Source of the DNA: Chloroflexia bacterium
GTDB lineage: Bacteria; Chloroflexota; Chloroflexia; Thermomicrobiales; JALYUS01
Direction of reading: 5' to 3'
Assembly: GCA_025924435.1 (NCBI GenBank)
Contig: JAICIL010000264.1
Span: 1-6,385 of the forward strand
DNA length: 6,385 nt
Positions 5,230 through 6,385 of the stretch are shown piece after piece (within the stretch, counting starts at the first letter, position 1; every line of letters starts with the position of its first letter). The position numbers were made by a program, and so were the translations under genes. The notes under the pieces were generated by a model. That model had not been told where the DNA came from. It worked only from the letters and a program-made list of their open reading frames with translations, and did not search any database.

Positions 5230-6297
5230 ATGCAGGAAACGGCGACAGCGGCGGGGCCGGTGCGGGGGACGGGTGAGGCGCGGATGCTCGATGCCTGCCA
5301 CCACCGGCAGCCGGATTGCACGCCCGTCTGGTTCATGCGACAGGCGGGGCGCTGCCTCGCGGAATACCGCCGGATGCGCGAGCGGTACGGCATCTTAGAG
5401 ATGGCAAAGACGCCCGAACTAAGCGCGAAAGTGACGCTCATGCCGATCCGGACCTTCGGGGTGGACGCGGCGGTGATGTTCGCGGACATCATGATCCCGC
5501 TCGAAGGGATGGGCATCTCGCTCGAAATCCAGCAGGGCGGCCCCGTCATCCACCACCCGATCCGCACGATGGCCGATGTCGAGAAACTGCGCCTCATCGA
5601 GCCGGACGATGTGCGGCCCGTGCTGGACGCCATCCGCATCGTGCGGCGCGAACTCGCCGGCAAGCAGGCGGTGATCGGCTTCTCCGGCGCGCCCTTCACG
5701 CTCGCCTCGTACCTGATCGAGGGCGGGCCGTCGCGCACCTTCGAGAAGGCGAAGGGGCTGATGTTCGGCCAGCCGGAGGTGTGGGACGCGCTGATGGCGA
5801 AACTCGCCGATGCGATGATCGTCTACCTGAAAGCGCAGATTGAAGCGGGCGCGCAGATCGTCCAACTCTTCGACAGTTGGGTCGGCGCGCTCAACCCGGA
5901 GGACTACAAGCGATACGTCCTGCCGCAAACCCGGCGCATCTTCGCGGCGATCGCGGAGACGGGCGCGCCGATGATCAACTTCGGCACGGGGAATGCGAGC
6001 CTGCTCGAATTGATGGCGGAGGCGGGCGGCGACATCATGAGCGTGGACTGGCGCGTCAATCTCGACGACGCCTGGGCGCGCGTCGGCTTCGACCGGGGCA
6101 TTCAGGGCAATTTGGACGGCACGCGGATGCTTGCGCCGTGGCCGGTGATCGAGGCGGGCATGCGGGACGTGCTGGCCCGCGCGGGCGGCAGGCCGGGACA
6201 CATCTTCAACCTCGGCCACGGCGTGATGCCGGAAACCGATCCGGCGATGCTCGCGCGATTGGTCGAGGCGGTGCATACGGAGACGCGACGGGCCTAA
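5230..6297 (+). CDS. hemE: Uroporphyrinogen decarboxylase
   Basis: Removes the four acetate carboxyls of uroporphyrinogen III to give coproporphyrinogen III, the first step committed to heme and away from siroheme and cobalamin; cytoplasmic and cofactor-free. The 355-aa length is typical. Motifs: WFMRQAGR at 34-41, with R37 and R41; FADIMIPLEGMG at 84-95, with D86; GFSGAPFTLASYLIEGG at 150-166, with Y161; QLFDSWVGAL at 212-221, with S216; SVDWRVNLDDAW at 271-282; IQGNLDG; and FNLGHG at 326-331, with H330. These match the substrate-binding Arg, Asp, Tyr, Ser and His known from human UROD. Cys42 and Ala44 replace the Tyr and Pro usually following RQAGR. Start at 5230 is set by AAAGG; 5215 is an alternative adding five residues. 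It is probably co-transcribed with hemCDB across a 138-base gap filled by an inverted repeat, though a separate promoter cannot be excluded. Confidence 0.97.
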   Translation: MQETATAAGPVRGTGEARMLDACHHRQPDCTPVWFMRQAGRCLAEYRRMRERYGILEMAKTPELSAKVTLMPIRTFGVDAAVMFADIMIPLEGMGISLEIQQGGPVIHHPIRTMADVEKLRLIEPDDVRPVLDAIRIVRRELAGKQAVIGFSGAPFTLASYLIEGGPSRTFEKAKGLMFGQPEVWDALMAKLADAMIVYLKAQIEAGAQIVQLFDSWVGALNPEDYKRYVLPQTRRIFAAIAETGAPMINFGTGNASLLELMAEAGGDIMSVDWRVNLDDAWARVGFDRGIQGNLDGTRMLAPWPVIEAGMRDVLARAGGRPGHIFNLGHGVMPETDPAMLARLVEAVHTETRRA

Positions 6298-6385
6298 CCC
6301 CCCGGCCCCCTTACCGCCAGGAAGGGGGTGACTCGCCGCGATGCCGTGGTGTTAGGGGAATATCCGAATATATGTAATAAGTCGC
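6295..6385. repeat. Compound inverted repeat copy 2, cut by the window edge
   Basis: The sequence begins at the hemE TAA with C-rich CCCCCCGGCCCCC and forms a hairpin, CCCCCTT (6306-6312) with AAGGGGG (6322-6328). Its last stretch, CCGAATAT then AATAAGTCGC, closely matches 101-121 of the first copy (CCGAATAT then AATGAGTCGC). The C-rich start followed by a TGACTCGC region also matches the reverse complement of copy 1. It is therefore the left half of another family member, and the right arm should lie just beyond the window. As in copy 1, its outer edge coincides with a stop codon. Confidence 0.65.

Noticed and set aside
1860..5304. Long minus-strand open frames (1860-3212, 2834-4111, 4108-5304) opposite hemC, hemD and hemB
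   Set aside because: These are Arg/Ala/Gly-rich shadows produced by GC-rich third positions; they show no domain motifs and cross gene borders and repeats.
6306..6328. Canonical intrinsic terminator after hemE
   Set aside because: The GC stem is present but no T-tract follows; it fits better as part of the repeat element.

Overview
The window is a GC-rich bacterial chromosome segment whose core is a heme/tetrapyrrole operon. Gene content, GC richness and the many short inverted repeats between genes would suit a Chloroflexota-like organism (for example Thermomicrobia-related). That assignment is a low-confidence inference; nothing in the sequence fixes the phylum. No mobile-element gene, tRNA, rRNA or CRISPR array is visible.

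Layout: (1) 21-163, a compound inverted repeat made of two hairpins. (2) 162-1500, minus strand, a class III PLP-dependent aminotransferase whose reading frame breaks near its C-terminus inside a perfect 28-bp GC palindrome. (3) 1520-1598, a heptamer tandem repeat with an inverted partner in the divergent intergenic region. (4) 1681-1863 and 1894-2031, plus strand, two tiny predicted membrane proteins. (5) 2043-2141, a perfect 29-bp inverted repeat with a purine-rich loop. (6) 2196-2342, a good sigma70-type promoter and a leader holding a possible 24-codon ORF. (7) 2343-5091, hemC-hemD-hemB, joined by ATGA start/stop overlaps. (8) 5102-5213, a second inverted repeat built on the same plan as the one at 2043. 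(9) 5230-6297, hemE. (10) 6295 to the window edge, a truncated second copy of the repeat seen at 21-163.

The four hem genes cover four consecutive steps. HemB joins two 5-aminolevulinates into porphobilinogen. HemC polymerises four porphobilinogens to hydroxymethylbilane. HemD closes this to uroporphyrinogen III. HemE decarboxylates that to coproporphyrinogen III. HemE commits the flux toward heme rather than siroheme or cobalamin. Genes for making 5-aminolevulinate (hemA, hemL) and for the late steps are not in the window; the minus-strand aminotransferase is not HemL.

The genes themselves are ordinary. The less expected content lies between them: two inverted repeats that bracket hemCDB, align without gaps and yet keep perfect pairing despite many differences; a repeat family abutting stop codons at both ends of the window; a possible coupled leader ORF before hemC; and the aminotransferase frameshift.
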